Shown here one piece after another: positions 47,311 through 54,385 of a DNA stretch of 64,000 nucleotides. A model generated the notes under the pieces. It worked only from the letters and a program-made list of their open reading frames with translations. It had not been told where the DNA came from and did no database searches. This DNA comes from Candidatus Nanopelagicales bacterium (GTDB lineage: Bacteria > Actinomycetota > Actinomycetes > S36-B12), in assembly GCA_028687755.1 (NCBI GenBank), contig JAQTZL010000009.1, forward strand, positions 16,853-80,852, given 5' to 3'. Position 1 is the first letter of the stretch. Each line of letters opens with the position of its first letter. The translations under genes were made by a program, and so were the position numbers.

Positions 47311-47330
47311 GTCAACTGGCGTTCTTCCAC
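46551..47330 (-). CDS. Accessory cassette protein, 259 aa, unknown
   Basis: The start is GTG (MEERQLTARG...) with GAGGAG upstream. GC-richer than the phage core and dense in inverted repeats. The N-terminal half is a charged helical region ('AQKREEKKKLTKVELALLRRKF'). The segment 'CLEGTAALVAAGVVPAARPGHTDIAISV' (about 158-185) resembles the GT..L...G...R..DIDI core of MNT/AbiEii-type nucleotidyltransferases, but the second catalytic Asp is replaced by Ala, so that reading is weak. It is the second gene of the cassette headed by the 91-aa gene. Function unknown. Confidence 0.6.
   Translation of the reverse strand: MEERQLTARGPASRSRAEAWVAWEAAIVEFNTLFAQKREEKKKLTKVELALLRRKFDLVALEVLPNRGTMKAVPLGGTTPVEVSIGGTTLKWSAFEITAKYPQLRAAQLELFAATGAPPTAVELGVVKPRTTGPDRATVTAVYREFLAVTGLPESAVCLEGTAALVAAGVVPAARPGHTDIAISVCRHPTDPAVNWDKVSLPKGVVVTTHPVNGWLTWRCTRVPGRETAHRHPEVLLRQMEQERSVGYQQAIRTWMGFR
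46772..46801. repeat. 30-bp perfect palindrome
   Basis: GACACACCGATATCG followed by its exact reverse complement, with no spacer. It lies inside the 259-aa coding sequence. It can form a cruciform or a 13-bp RNA hairpin, and could be a protein-binding dyad. Confidence 0.9.
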
Positions 47331-47447
47331 TTTCTCTCCTCACACCCTGATCTCTGTAGCGCTATATGGCACAGTCAGATCTAACGGCCAGGTGCAGTTG
47401 CCGTTTTGAACAGTTTACCCTCCTGTTCAGGAGCTGTGGCTTAGAGA

Positions 47448-47699
47448 CTACCACCGGGTGTGTGGTAGGTCCAATAACCCGAGGTGGCGGAACACCGCCT
47501 CGTTCTCTCCTCCGCCGCGGCAATCCGCGACGAAGTCAGTCTTGTGGTACGCCCGGATGGACGCACCACAGGTGTGCGTCCACGTGGTCCAGGCGTCGCC
47601 GGTGATCACGACCGGATCGCCGGTATGATCGTCGGCGACCACGCGGCCCTGTTGGACCGTATGGGTGGCGACCCACCCAGCTGCCGCCATGTCGGCGGC
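47448..47699. repeat. Array of perfect inverted repeats in the 91-aa gene
   Basis: CTACCAC (47448/47462), CGCGG (47516/47525), TGGACGCAC (47558/47574), GTCGCCG (47595/47633), ACCGG (47611/47620), TGGGTGG (47662/47673) and GCCGCC (47683/47694), nearly end to end. Confidence 0.8.
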
Positions 47700-47723
47700 T
47701 TTAATCACAATTTGTTTTCCCAC
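47448..47723 (-). CDS. Accessory cassette protein, 91 aa, unknown
   Basis: The start is GTG 47723, fixed by AAGGAGTACAAC exactly where the other cassette genes have AAGGAGTTCAAC-ATG. 'GKQIVIKAADMAAAGWVATHTVQQGR' opens a beta/alpha domain; His, Cys and Trp are frequent in the middle ('WTTWTHTCG'). No family recognised. It is the first gene behind leader copy A and has a hairpin overlapping its stop. Confidence 0.6.
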   Translation of the reverse strand: MGKQIVIKAADMAAAGWVATHTVQQGRVVADDHTGDPVVITGDAWTTWTHTCGASIRAYHKTDFVADCRGGGENEAVFRHLGLLDLPHTRW

Positions 47724-47781
47724 GTTGTACTCCTTCACTCCACTGCTAAGCCGACTGTGGCTGAGATCAATGGAGTATGTT
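47724..47781 (-). promoter_or_regulatory. Conserved accessory 5' leader, copy A
   Basis: ACUCCAUUG pairs perfectly with CAGUGGAGU (9 bp), immediately followed by GAAGGAG. See findings for covariation with the other copies. Confidence 0.75.
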
Positions 47782-47796
47782 CAGTAACTATATATG
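47782..47796 (-). promoter_or_regulatory. CATATATAnnnACTG promoter motif
   Basis: The minus strand reads CATATATAGTTACTG, directly upstream of leader copy A. Confidence 0.7.
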
Positions 47797-47820
47797 TAAC
47801 CGAAGATTTTTCAAAGAACT

Positions 47821-47857
47821 CTCACAGACACACAGGTATCCCCTGTGTGTCTGTGAG
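47821..47857 (-). terminator. Terminator after the 128-aa gene at 47.9 kb
   Basis: CTCACAGACACACAGG/CCTGTGTGTCTGTGAG, a 16-bp perfect stem. Confidence 0.85.
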
Positions 47858-47865
47858 TTTGTCAA

Positions 47866-48252
47866 TCAGAAATAATCCAGATACAGATCCAGAAGAAGCT
47901 CGGCAAGCACCTCATAGTTGGTAGCACCCACGCTGACCTTGATCACGACAATCACCTTGTCATGAAGAGGGTTAGTAGGGTTAGCCAACTCTGGGGGCGC
48001 TATAAGCTCCACAAAGTAACTTGTCACACCGAAGTTCGACAAGTCTTTCTCACGCACCCGTTTTCGACGATCTTCCTTGAACACAAAAGTAAAAACACCT
48101 TTGTTGGTTCCGATGTCGGTGACAGCGAAAGTCGGGTAGTTCTTGTAGTGATGAAGTTGGAGTTTGTCAAGGATATCGACTTTCGCCACCAGAAACTTGT
48201 GTAGCCTTTTGAGCGCACGTTTCTTCAGTCTTTCCCACCATTTGAAAGTCAT
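47866..48252 (-). CDS. Hypothetical protein, 128 aa
   Basis: A basic N-terminus ('WWERLKKRALKRLHKFLVAK'), then a beta-rich body and a hydrophobic C-terminal helix. It lies 2 nt downstream of the 549-aa structural gene, so it is translationally linked and probably a virion component. No family recognised. Confidence 0.65.
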   Translation of the reverse strand: MTFKWWERLKKRALKRLHKFLVAKVDILDKLQLHHYKNYPTFAVTDIGTNKGVFTFVFKEDRRKRVREKDLSNFGVTSYFVELIAPPELANPTNPLHDKVIVVIKVSVGATNYEVLAELLLDLYLDYF

Positions 48253-48254
48253 GG

Positions 48255-49904
48255 TTACCTCACCGTCATAGCTGCCACTGAGAGCTTCAGATAGCCAGAG
48301 GTGGTCTGTCGCAAGAACACCAGATCGACTGTGGCCAGAGGCGGCACAGGGTTCTGGAGCTGGACAGGTGTTTGGTAGTTCTGGATGTCGATGACCACCG
48401 ACTCACCGCCATGACGCACTTCGATGTGCGTGGGTGTGGGCGCTGATGTCTCAACGACTGGGTTGAAGAGTGGATGTGTGGTCTTGTAGACCTTGTTGAC
48501 GAACTCAGTCACCGTGGGCAAGTTGTTACCGATGCTCAGCTTGCGTTGTGTGGGCGCATCCACCGTGGCACGGATATTGGTGCCGTAGTACGCTGTTGGA
48601 GACGGCACTTGTGAAGCCACTTCCCAGATGTTGCTGATTGCGCCATCGTAGGCTGGAGCTCGGAGGATCACGTCGATCGCTTGCACGTGGATGAAGTTGT
48701 TGTACACACCAGAGACGGTGGACAAGTTCAGTGCGTAGGTGAGGCGCTGTGTCAGCCCGTAGGCAGTTGGGTTGAATGACGGTGAGTTCGTGGCCAGACC
48801 TGCGATGTGAGTCACATCGTAGATCATGGAGCGATCCAGGTTCATCAGGTAGACACGGAGCGTGTAACCTGAGTTGGTATCGATCCAGACTGGGTACGCA
48901 AACAGTTTCACGTTGTAGCTGGTGTTGGCGGCGCTCACTCGCAGACGATAAGGTCTGGGGATGAAGTGTCCATCCACTGTGACAGACGCCACACCTGATT
49001 CGTTGGAAGACAGCCGGTACCGCAGCACCAGTGGCGCGCTGTGACCCACGATCGTGGACATGGCTGAATTCAGGCCATCCAGTGTGAACTTGTCACCGTC
49101 GATCGGATACTCCACCTCAGTGCCGTCGTTGTACTGCACGACACCGATAGGGCTGAAAGAGGCCAGAGGCAGGTTGACAGGATAGTCCACATCAGAAGCA
49201 CTGCTGTCAGAGATGAACGCAGACTTCATGTAGATGTTCACGATGTACTTCTGCTCAGCGTAAGACTGAGAGATGAACGTGGTATTGTCCACGACGAGAG
49301 GCGCGCGACCACGAACCTTACCGGCAGAGTCATAGATCACCAGTGTGCAGGTGTCACCGTTCAGAAGCGTCTGATCGGTGTTGCAGGTGGGAACTGATTT
49401 GATGGCAAGATTGGTCAGTGTGTTGAAGGCTGTCAGTGTCAGGGGGATGTCATGACCCACGTAGACGCCACTGTTGTTGTAACGCCTGGAGATGATCCTG
49501 GCTGGGTCCACAAACTCACCGCGATAGATGCGCGCTGTGGTAGCAGCTTCTGAGTTGATGTGCAGGAAACCATCCACCGTCAGGGTGTGAGGGAAGATGG
49601 ATGTGTCGTAATACAGCTTGTAGTTGGTGGGGGAGTCGGCGACGATCTCATCCACTGTGACATCTCGCTGCACCTGGATAGGTGCCAGTTCCGGGATGAA
49701 GGTGATAGGGCTCAGCGTAGCCACGCGCCACATCTTCCCTGTCTCTGGTTCCACGACCCAGTCATTGACGTTGGGGATGTACTTGTTCTGGCCTTCAAAA
49801 CCCAGATAGATCTCATGGATAGAGAACATCTTGAATCCTGACAGCTCATTCTGGATGGGGGTGTGCCCGTCCGTCCCTACGATTCCGATAGCAGTTCCGC
49901 TCAT
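48255..49904 (-). CDS. Virion structural protein, 549 aa
   Basis: Beta-rich, Thr/Val/Tyr-rich sequence with repeated sandwich-like strands ('TLTVDGFLHINSEA', 'ASVTVDGHFIPRPYRLRVS') and no enzyme motif. It lacks a signal peptide. It heads a two-gene unit with the 128-aa protein and follows a terminator. The composition fits a baseplate or tail protein; specific identity unknown. Confidence 0.65.
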   Translation of the reverse strand: MSGTAIGIVGTDGHTPIQNELSGFKMFSIHEIYLGFEGQNKYIPNVNDWVVEPETGKMWRVATLSPITFIPELAPIQVQRDVTVDEIVADSPTNYKLYYDTSIFPHTLTVDGFLHINSEAATTARIYRGEFVDPARIISRRYNNSGVYVGHDIPLTLTAFNTLTNLAIKSVPTCNTDQTLLNGDTCTLVIYDSAGKVRGRAPLVVDNTTFISQSYAEQKYIVNIYMKSAFISDSSASDVDYPVNLPLASFSPIGVVQYNDGTEVEYPIDGDKFTLDGLNSAMSTIVGHSAPLVLRYRLSSNESGVASVTVDGHFIPRPYRLRVSAANTSYNVKLFAYPVWIDTNSGYTLRVYLMNLDRSMIYDVTHIAGLATNSPSFNPTAYGLTQRLTYALNLSTVSGVYNNFIHVQAIDVILRAPAYDGAISNIWEVASQVPSPTAYYGTNIRATVDAPTQRKLSIGNNLPTVTEFVNKVYKTTHPLFNPVVETSAPTPTHIEVRHGGESVVIDIQNYQTPVQLQNPVPPLATVDLVFLRQTTSGYLKLSVAAMTVR

Positions 49905-49942
49905 GATGAACCCTTTCTCTTAAAAAAGTCGACCACACGATG

Positions 49943-49975
49943 CCACACCAGGGAACCATCGGCTCCCTGGTGTGG
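49943..49975 (-). terminator. Terminator after the 186-aa gene
   Basis: CCACACCAGGGA/TCCCTGGTGTGG, a 12-bp perfect stem with a 9-nt loop. Confidence 0.85.
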
Positions 49976-49982
49976 CTGTGAG

Positions 49983-50543
49983 TCAGTACTCGAACATATC
50001 GGAAACAGAAGCGGGTGGCGGTGGTGTGATTTGAGTTCCCACTGCTTGGGGTGGAACGATGTTGTACCGTGCCAAGATGGAGTACCAGACTTGGCTGGCG
50101 CGCTGGAAATCGTCGCTATTGATTTGCATGGGTTTTTTGGACAGAGCATCCATCAAGTACCCGCCGTTACCAGCCAAACTGTTGCTGTAGAGTTCGGCGG
50201 TCTGAGCGATCTGTTTGAAGCTCGGTCCAACGCGCGCAGCTGTGACGGCTTCTGTCAGGTACAGTGGCGGTACACGGTACAGTTCTTTACCACGAACATC
50301 GACCACAGCCACGGGACAAGAAGGCGTGCCAGCGATGCTCACCCATTCCGCCACCCAGCGTGGATTCTGTTCACCACCCAGAAACGACGGGAGAAAGTAC
50401 CGCACGAAAACGTCTTCCGGGATAGTCTTGGGTTGGATGTCTTGTACCAGCTGCTGAAATAGCGCGTCTCCGTTGGTTTGGGTGGTCTGTTGAAAGTGGG
50501 TGACTTTGGACTGCACAGCGGCAGTCAGTGTGTGCTGATCCAT
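49983..50543 (-). CDS. Probable structural protein, 186 aa
   Basis: A helical N-terminus, a central beta segment ('CPVAVVDVRGKELYRVPPLY') and a Pro-rich C-terminus ending in 'SVSDMFEY'. It lies 2 nt downstream of the 145-aa gene. No recognised domain; virion role inferred from neighbours. Confidence 0.6.
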   Translation of the reverse strand: MDQHTLTAAVQSKVTHFQQTTQTNGDALFQQLVQDIQPKTIPEDVFVRYFLPSFLGGEQNPRWVAEWVSIAGTPSCPVAVVDVRGKELYRVPPLYLTEAVTAARVGPSFKQIAQTAELYSNSLAGNGGYLMDALSKKPMQINSDDFQRASQVWYSILARYNIVPPQAVGTQITPPPPASVSDMFEY

Positions 50544-50545
50544 GG

Positions 50546-50983
50546 TTAACTCCTGCGTAAAGCAATGTCTGAGAGAATGCGCTCTCCGTCACCATAATTG
50601 CTGGCATCAATGATATTTCTCAAGTCATCTCCTTGGATCTCCATGACCTTGGAAAGCTGGAGTTGTTCACCTTTTTCAGTCATGACAACAGCAGACATCA
50701 GCACAGCGTAGTACCGAGGTGTGATCTCGACCGCACGGGCTGTGGCTTCTGCTTGAGCAAAGTGTCTGGAAAGAAGCCTGCGAAGATCGGTGGCTACCTG
50801 GGTAGCCATGCCGGCTGGATCATTGATGAACTGGTGGTAGGTGTTGGGAAGACTGATGAGGTTGTTCTGGAAGAGAAGTGACTGTGCTGCGTCTGTCAGC
50901 ATGTAGCACATGAACAGATGCGAGAGGGTAGACTGGCTGTCTTCTACCCACCCTTGGTCAGAGAGAGCTGCGAAGTTGTACAT
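50546..50983 (-). CDS. Hypothetical protein, 145 aa
   Basis: The start is set at ATG 50983 behind AGGAG; longer in-frame starts lack a ribosome site. Helical ('TQVATDLRRLLSRHFAQAEATAR'). Coupled to the 186-aa gene. No recognised family. Confidence 0.6.
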   Translation of the reverse strand: MYNFAALSDQGWVEDSQSTLSHLFMCYMLTDAAQSLLFQNNLISLPNTYHQFINDPAGMATQVATDLRRLLSRHFAQAEATARAVEITPRYYAVLMSAVVMTEKGEQLQLSKVMEIQGDDLRNIIDASNYGDGERILSDIALRRS

Positions 50984-51017
50984 AGGGGCTCCTGGTGTAG
51001 CGATCACACCATCGAAA

Positions 51018-51059
51018 GCAAAAAAGAAAAGCCACCCTCTGGTGGTCTTTTCTAACCCT
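51018..51059 (-). terminator. Cassette-type terminator, copy 2
   Basis: GCAAAAAAGAAAAG, CCACC/GGTGG, TCTTTTCTAACCCT. Almost identical to copy 1 including the flanking TAACCCT; closes the AcrIII-1-like gene. Confidence 0.85.
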
Positions 51060-51071
51060 TGGTTAGGGGGC

Positions 51072-51406
51072 GGTTACTCAATGGTAACCAAGAGCCACCG
51101 GATGCTGGCTCCTTCGGGGAGGGTTGTTGCCCCTTCGGGCAGTCGTGGACCAGAATACTGGCCCACGATCAGGTCGTCGCCCTTCTCCAGGGCGACGTTG
51201 ACCCGTGCCGGCGCGATGCCAGCGATGTCAAGCTCGTGGGCAAACAGTCCACAGGTGTCGGCATGGCCGACCGCCTGCCTGACCCGTGGGTCCAGGGCCG
51301 TATGACCCAGTCCACCCCAGCACTCTTCAGGTGCGAGGAGGTACTCACGCGTCTCCTCGCGGGTGATTTCGCGCATCTTGATGGTCGCTGTTTGTGCAGC
51401 GACCAT
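51072..51406. repeat. Array of perfect inverted repeats in the AcrIII-1-like gene
   Basis: GGTTAC (51072/51084), GAGCCA (51092/51106), TCGTGG plus CCAG (51143-51168), CGTCGCCC (51175/51190), GTCGGC (51257/51266), GACCC (51281/51288), GCGAGGAG (51333/51353) and ATGGTCGCTG (51381/51397). Two C(TTCG)G tetraloops lie at 51112-51138. Confidence 0.85.
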
Positions 51407-51442
51407 GTTGAAACTGAACGCATTGCAGAGGTATGTAGCCAT
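51074..51442 (-). CDS. AcrIII-1-like (DUF1874) ring nuclease, candidate anti-type III CRISPR protein
   Basis: 122 aa. 'YLCNAFSFNM' at 4-13 matches the 'YLANAFSINM' opening of the archaeal-virus AcrIII-1 prototype. 'VGHADTCGLF' at 58-67 places a His (His60) where the prototype has its catalytic His in 'IGHDST'. 'R[VI].[VI].LEK.D.L.V.Q...RL.EG' follows at 80-104, ending in Arg100 and Glu103. Members of the family cleave the second messenger cA4 and so silence type III CRISPR effectors. Start at ATG 51442 behind the conserved leader. The middle contains an insertion (CWGGLGHTALDPR) relative to the prototype. Function inferred from conserved residues. Confidence 0.85.
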   Translation of the reverse strand: MATYLCNAFSFNMVAAQTATIKMREITREETREYLLAPEECWGGLGHTALDPRVRQAVGHADTCGLFAHELDIAGIAPARVNVALEKGDDLIVGQYSGPRLPEGATTLPEGASIRWLLVTIE

Positions 51443-51500
51443 GTTGAACTCCTTCACCCCACTGCCAGACCAGATGTGATCGAGTTCAATAGGGTATGTT
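51443..51500 (-). promoter_or_regulatory. Conserved accessory 5' leader, copy B
   Basis: ACCCUAUUG pairs perfectly with CAGUGGGGU (9 bp with G-U pairs), immediately followed by GAAGGAGTTCAAC and the ATG. Confidence 0.75.
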
Positions 51501-51515
51501 CAGTGTGTATATATG
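51501..51515 (-). promoter_or_regulatory. CATATATAnnnACTG promoter motif for the AcrIII-1-like gene
   Basis: The minus strand reads CATATATACACACTG. Confidence 0.7.
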
Positions 51516-51541
51516 TAACTGAAGAAAAATCAAAAGTAACT

Positions 51542-51570
51542 CAGAGGAGAAGGTCTAGACCTTCTCCTCT
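51542..51570 (-). terminator. Terminator after the DHH phosphoesterase gene
   Basis: CAGAGGAGAAGGTC/GACCTTCTCCTCTG with almost no loop; insulates it from the AcrIII-1 cassette. Confidence 0.8.
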
Positions 51571-51576
51571 GCTACT

Positions 51577-52704
51577 TTAGTCTTTAGGCAAGTTCACAGC
51601 GATCTCGCCTGTCTTCAGAAACTTCAGCAAGGTGGCCAGGTTGGTGGTGAAACCGCAAGCCCTGTCGTGACCACCGCCGCCGAATGACTTAGCGATCCAT
51701 ACACACACGTACCCTTCGCGAGAACGAGTCTGATAGATCACCTTGTCTTTGCTGACAACTGTATAACACGCCATGACATGGATCTCAGTTTGGCTTTTGA
51801 AGTAGGCGTCGCACAACTCGCTGGCCAGATGGTTGGAGTTGTAAAGTGCCATTTTCCAGACACCTTCTTCGCCCGACTCACCCACCAGGTCAATTGGCGT
51901 ACGGGTGTCTTTGTTAACCACGGTCAACACGTCCACGCTGTTCTTCGCGTGTTTGGCGACGTATGCATCGTCGTGATCTAACAACGCCTGACCCGTTGCC
52001 ACGATCTCGTCCACCTTAGGTGGTGTCAGAAGCCCCACCAGCATTCGAGGATGTACCTGACGATAGCGGGTAAACCCGGAGTTGAAGGCTTTGGTCTCAG
52101 GATACTCAAACTTCCAGAGATCGCGATCAGAGACCCACTTGACGTAGTTGGGCACTGTCAGGATTTCTTCGGCGGCTTCCTCGGGCGTCAACAGTCCAAG
52201 AGTCATCCACTGGAAAAGCTTGTATGTCATCAGAGCACCGCTATTTGTCTCACAGTACAAATACGCAAAGCCGTCAACTGCAAATGCCTTCCATCCGTCA
52301 CAGGAGAGATCTGGCGCGTCCACCGCCAACCTTGGATTGAAGTCATCAAACCCTTCGAGACCGACAGTGGCACAGAAGTCCTGGTAGGCCGACTTGTGAT
52401 GATCAACGACTGTGATCGCATAGCCGCTGTTCAACATGGCGCGGATCTGACCTGGTTTCGGACAGAAGTCCAGAAAGTAAATCTTCATATCCGCGGTAAA
52501 AGCCACGCCGTTGTTTTCCTTGGCCACTTTTGTACCCAGATGGAGAACATAATCATCCGGGGACACGTCGTGGCTGTCGTAATTGATGGGGACGCTGTAG
52601 GCATCTGGCAAAAAGCTGAGCGCGATCGCCGACGCCATGAGCCCGTCTTGGCAGTTGGCGTGGTAGAACAAAACGTAGGCGCTGGTGGGAGATGTGTTTT
52701 CCAT
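51577..52704 (-). CDS. DHH/DHHA1-family phosphoesterase
   Basis: 375 aa from ATG 52704 (AAGGAA upstream). 'FYHANCQDGLMASAIAL' at 13-29 is DHH motif I, 'FLDFCPKPGQI' is motif II, 'VVDHHKSA' at 99-106 is the DHH box, and 'VSDRD' is motif IV. The C-terminal 'FGGGGHDRACGF' near 340-352 is the DHHA1 substrate loop. These Mn-dependent enzymes hydrolyse nanoRNA, pAp or cyclic and linear dinucleotides. The target here is unknown. It lies directly upstream of the AcrIII-1-like gene, in a separate transcription unit. Nucleotide salvage is the simplest role; removal of signalling oligonucleotides is the interesting alternative. Confidence 0.88.
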   Translation of the reverse strand: MENTSPTSAYVLFYHANCQDGLMASAIALSFLPDAYSVPINYDSHDVSPDDYVLHLGTKVAKENNGVAFTADMKIYFLDFCPKPGQIRAMLNSGYAITVVDHHKSAYQDFCATVGLEGFDDFNPRLAVDAPDLSCDGWKAFAVDGFAYLYCETNSGALMTYKLFQWMTLGLLTPEEAAEEILTVPNYVKWVSDRDLWKFEYPETKAFNSGFTRYRQVHPRMLVGLLTPPKVDEIVATGQALLDHDDAYVAKHAKNSVDVLTVVNKDTRTPIDLVGESGEEGVWKMALYNSNHLASELCDAYFKSQTEIHVMACYTVVSKDKVIYQTRSREGYVCVWIAKSFGGGGHDRACGFTTNLATLLKFLKTGEIAVNLPKD

Positions 52705-52714
52705 GATTGATTCC

Positions 52715-53512
52715 TTAGTGTTGAACTTTGACGTTGGTAATCGTGATGGTTGCAAGATTGTCTATGGCAGACATTTGTGCCGCTAATAGAGTCGACAACC
52801 GATAAGCTGGCACAGACCAGTCGCTGTTGTTGTAGCAGACAATGACCGAAGCGGTGTTAGCAGGTGCCTCTAACACACTCACCTCTGTGAACCAGGCGTC
52901 CGCTGTGATACCGGTGATTTCGCCGCAGTCGCGTTCGCCCAAGAGCTTGGTGAGCGGCAGTATCTCGCGCGCCAGCTGACGGACCATGAGGTCAGAGACA
53001 CCGTGAGATTTCTTGCCTGGAAGTTCTTTCTGGGTCGGCACAAACGTCACCGTCAACGACTTGATGCGATAACGAGTTTCAGCGCCGTGTACCCGGCTGA
53101 ACATACGCGCATCATCCCAAGCGGGATCAAATTGCGTGCCTGGAACATAGTCAAAGTCCAGCAAAGAAGCTGCTACGTCAACCAGAGTAGCGGACCGGAC
53201 ACGACCTTCACCGCACTGGACAATCACTGAGTGATTGCTTTGCTTGGCTTCTTTCAGCACTTTCAGGATGAGCTTGGCTGTTTCCTCGTCCAAATTGTTG
53301 GACGATCGGGTTTGCTCGTGGAAACACGGGTAGTACCGGAAATGGTGTATCGCGGCAAAGTCTTCAGGGTGGGAGGGTGGTTTGACCATCTCGTTGGGGT
53401 CCACGATCTGGATCAGAGTCACGGGTTGATCGGGTCTCTCGTACTGCCGATCACGGAGTTGGTCACGAGAGATGTTCGTGATCCAGGGCTTGTATTCTTT
53501 CTTTTGTGTCAT
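52715..53512 (-). CDS. Tyrosine/dual-specificity phosphatase-like protein
   Basis: 265 aa. 'VIVQCGEGRVRSATLVDVAASLL' (97-119) carries the CX5R P-loop of cysteine phosphatases (Cys100...Arg106) followed by Ser and the usual helix. A Gln replaces the His that normally precedes the Cys. The first 150 residues form the phosphatase domain; the rest (about 160-265) is unassigned. The stop lies 10 nt before the DHH start. It may dephosphorylate host proteins, nucleotides or RNA 5' ends. Confidence 0.7.
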   Translation of the reverse strand: MTQKKEYKPWITNISRDQLRDRQYERPDQPVTLIQIVDPNEMVKPPSHPEDFAAIHHFRYYPCFHEQTRSSNNLDEETAKLILKVLKEAKQSNHSVIVQCGEGRVRSATLVDVAASLLDFDYVPGTQFDPAWDDARMFSRVHGAETRYRIKSLTVTFVPTQKELPGKKSHGVSDLMVRQLAREILPLTKLLGERDCGEITGITADAWFTEVSVLEAPANTASVIVCYNNSDWSVPAYRLSTLLAAQMSAIDNLATITITNVKVQH

Positions 53513-53530
53513 GATCTTCCTAAAAGAAAA

Positions 53531-53560
53531 CTCTAGACTGCCCGAAAGGACAGTCTAGAG
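53531..53560 (-). terminator. Terminator after the 63-aa gene
   Basis: CTCTAGACTG/CAGTCTAGAG, a 10-bp perfect stem. Confidence 0.8.
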
Positions 53561-53567
53561 GGAACAG

Positions 53568-53759
53568 TTAAATGCTCAGCAACTTACGCAAAGTGGGACT
53601 TGCGTTGGGGTTGCGCTTCAGCAGGTTCTTGCGAAGCCAGTCGATGTTACCACCGGTGGCGTGGACAGTCCGACGAAAGTCCGGGAGCACCAGGTCTTTG
53701 TTGGTCAGCAGCTGGTTGAGTTCTTCCAGCTGGGTCTTGGTCAGAGTTTGCTGCGTCAT
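53568..53759 (-). CDS. Small helical protein, 63 aa
   Basis: Helical, with the pattern 'TKTQLEELNQLLTNKD...GNIDWLRKNLLKRN', like helix-turn-helix or assembly-domain small proteins. The start overlaps the upstream stop by four bases (ATGA). Function unknown. Confidence 0.65.
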   Translation of the reverse strand: MTQQTLTKTQLEELNQLLTNKDLVLPDFRRTVHATGGNIDWLRKNLLKRNPNASPTLRKLLSI

Positions 53760-54385
53760 TTGTTGATTTTTGCGTTGGGGTCTGTTTGATGTGTAAAGTC
53801 AATCTTCACATTGCTGAGAAGGAAGTCCAAGTTGTGGTAGGTGTTGACCATGATGAACTGTTCGTAAGGAAGCAGCTCTCTGTCACCAGGGACCAGATCT
53901 TCCTCATAGAACGCATAGTGCATATGCTCGTCTGTGTCTGTCACGACACCGTTCATGACTCGGCGGTAGTTGTAGTCCCAGTGTCCGACTTCGTTACCGA
54001 AGACGTTCTTGTAGGAGTCCGAGTATCCGTCGATGTTCTGCTCAAGGTACAACTGCTTCACTTTAGGGTGAGCCATGATGTACCGCTGCATGGTCGGGTT
54101 GGCTGTCTGAAACTCAGCCACCGTTGTCAACTCCACAAAGTAGTTGTCCAAGGCTGTGGTTCCTGACGATTGCAACTGATTCATGATACCCGACCGGATG
54201 AACGTGTCGGTGACATAGTTGTAGCTGGCGGTCACTGCTTGACGGATACGGTCCAGGTAAGGATTGCCGTGATGCGCTGGTAGTGATTCCAGCTGTCGTG
54301 CCAGGTACCCTGCCACGATGTCTGACTTGTCCCCGTAGAGGACATAGGACAGACCAGCTTCTGGTATGGTGGCGACTACGCCCAT
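53756..54385 (-). CDS. Conserved hypothetical protein, 209 aa
   Basis: Mixed alpha/beta, Tyr/His-rich, with no catalytic motif seen. It directly abuts the upstream 202-aa gene. Member of the operon running from the RNAP beta' N-half to the 63-aa gene. Role unknown. Confidence 0.65.
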   Translation of the reverse strand: MGVVATIPEAGLSYVLYGDKSDIVAGYLARQLESLPAHHGNPYLDRIRQAVTASYNYVTDTFIRSGIMNQLQSSGTTALDNYFVELTTVAEFQTANPTMQRYIMAHPKVKQLYLEQNIDGYSDSYKNVFGNEVGHWDYNYRRVMNGVVTDTDEHMHYAFYEEDLVPGDRELLPYEQFIMVNTYHNLDFLLSNVKIDFTHQTDPNAKINK

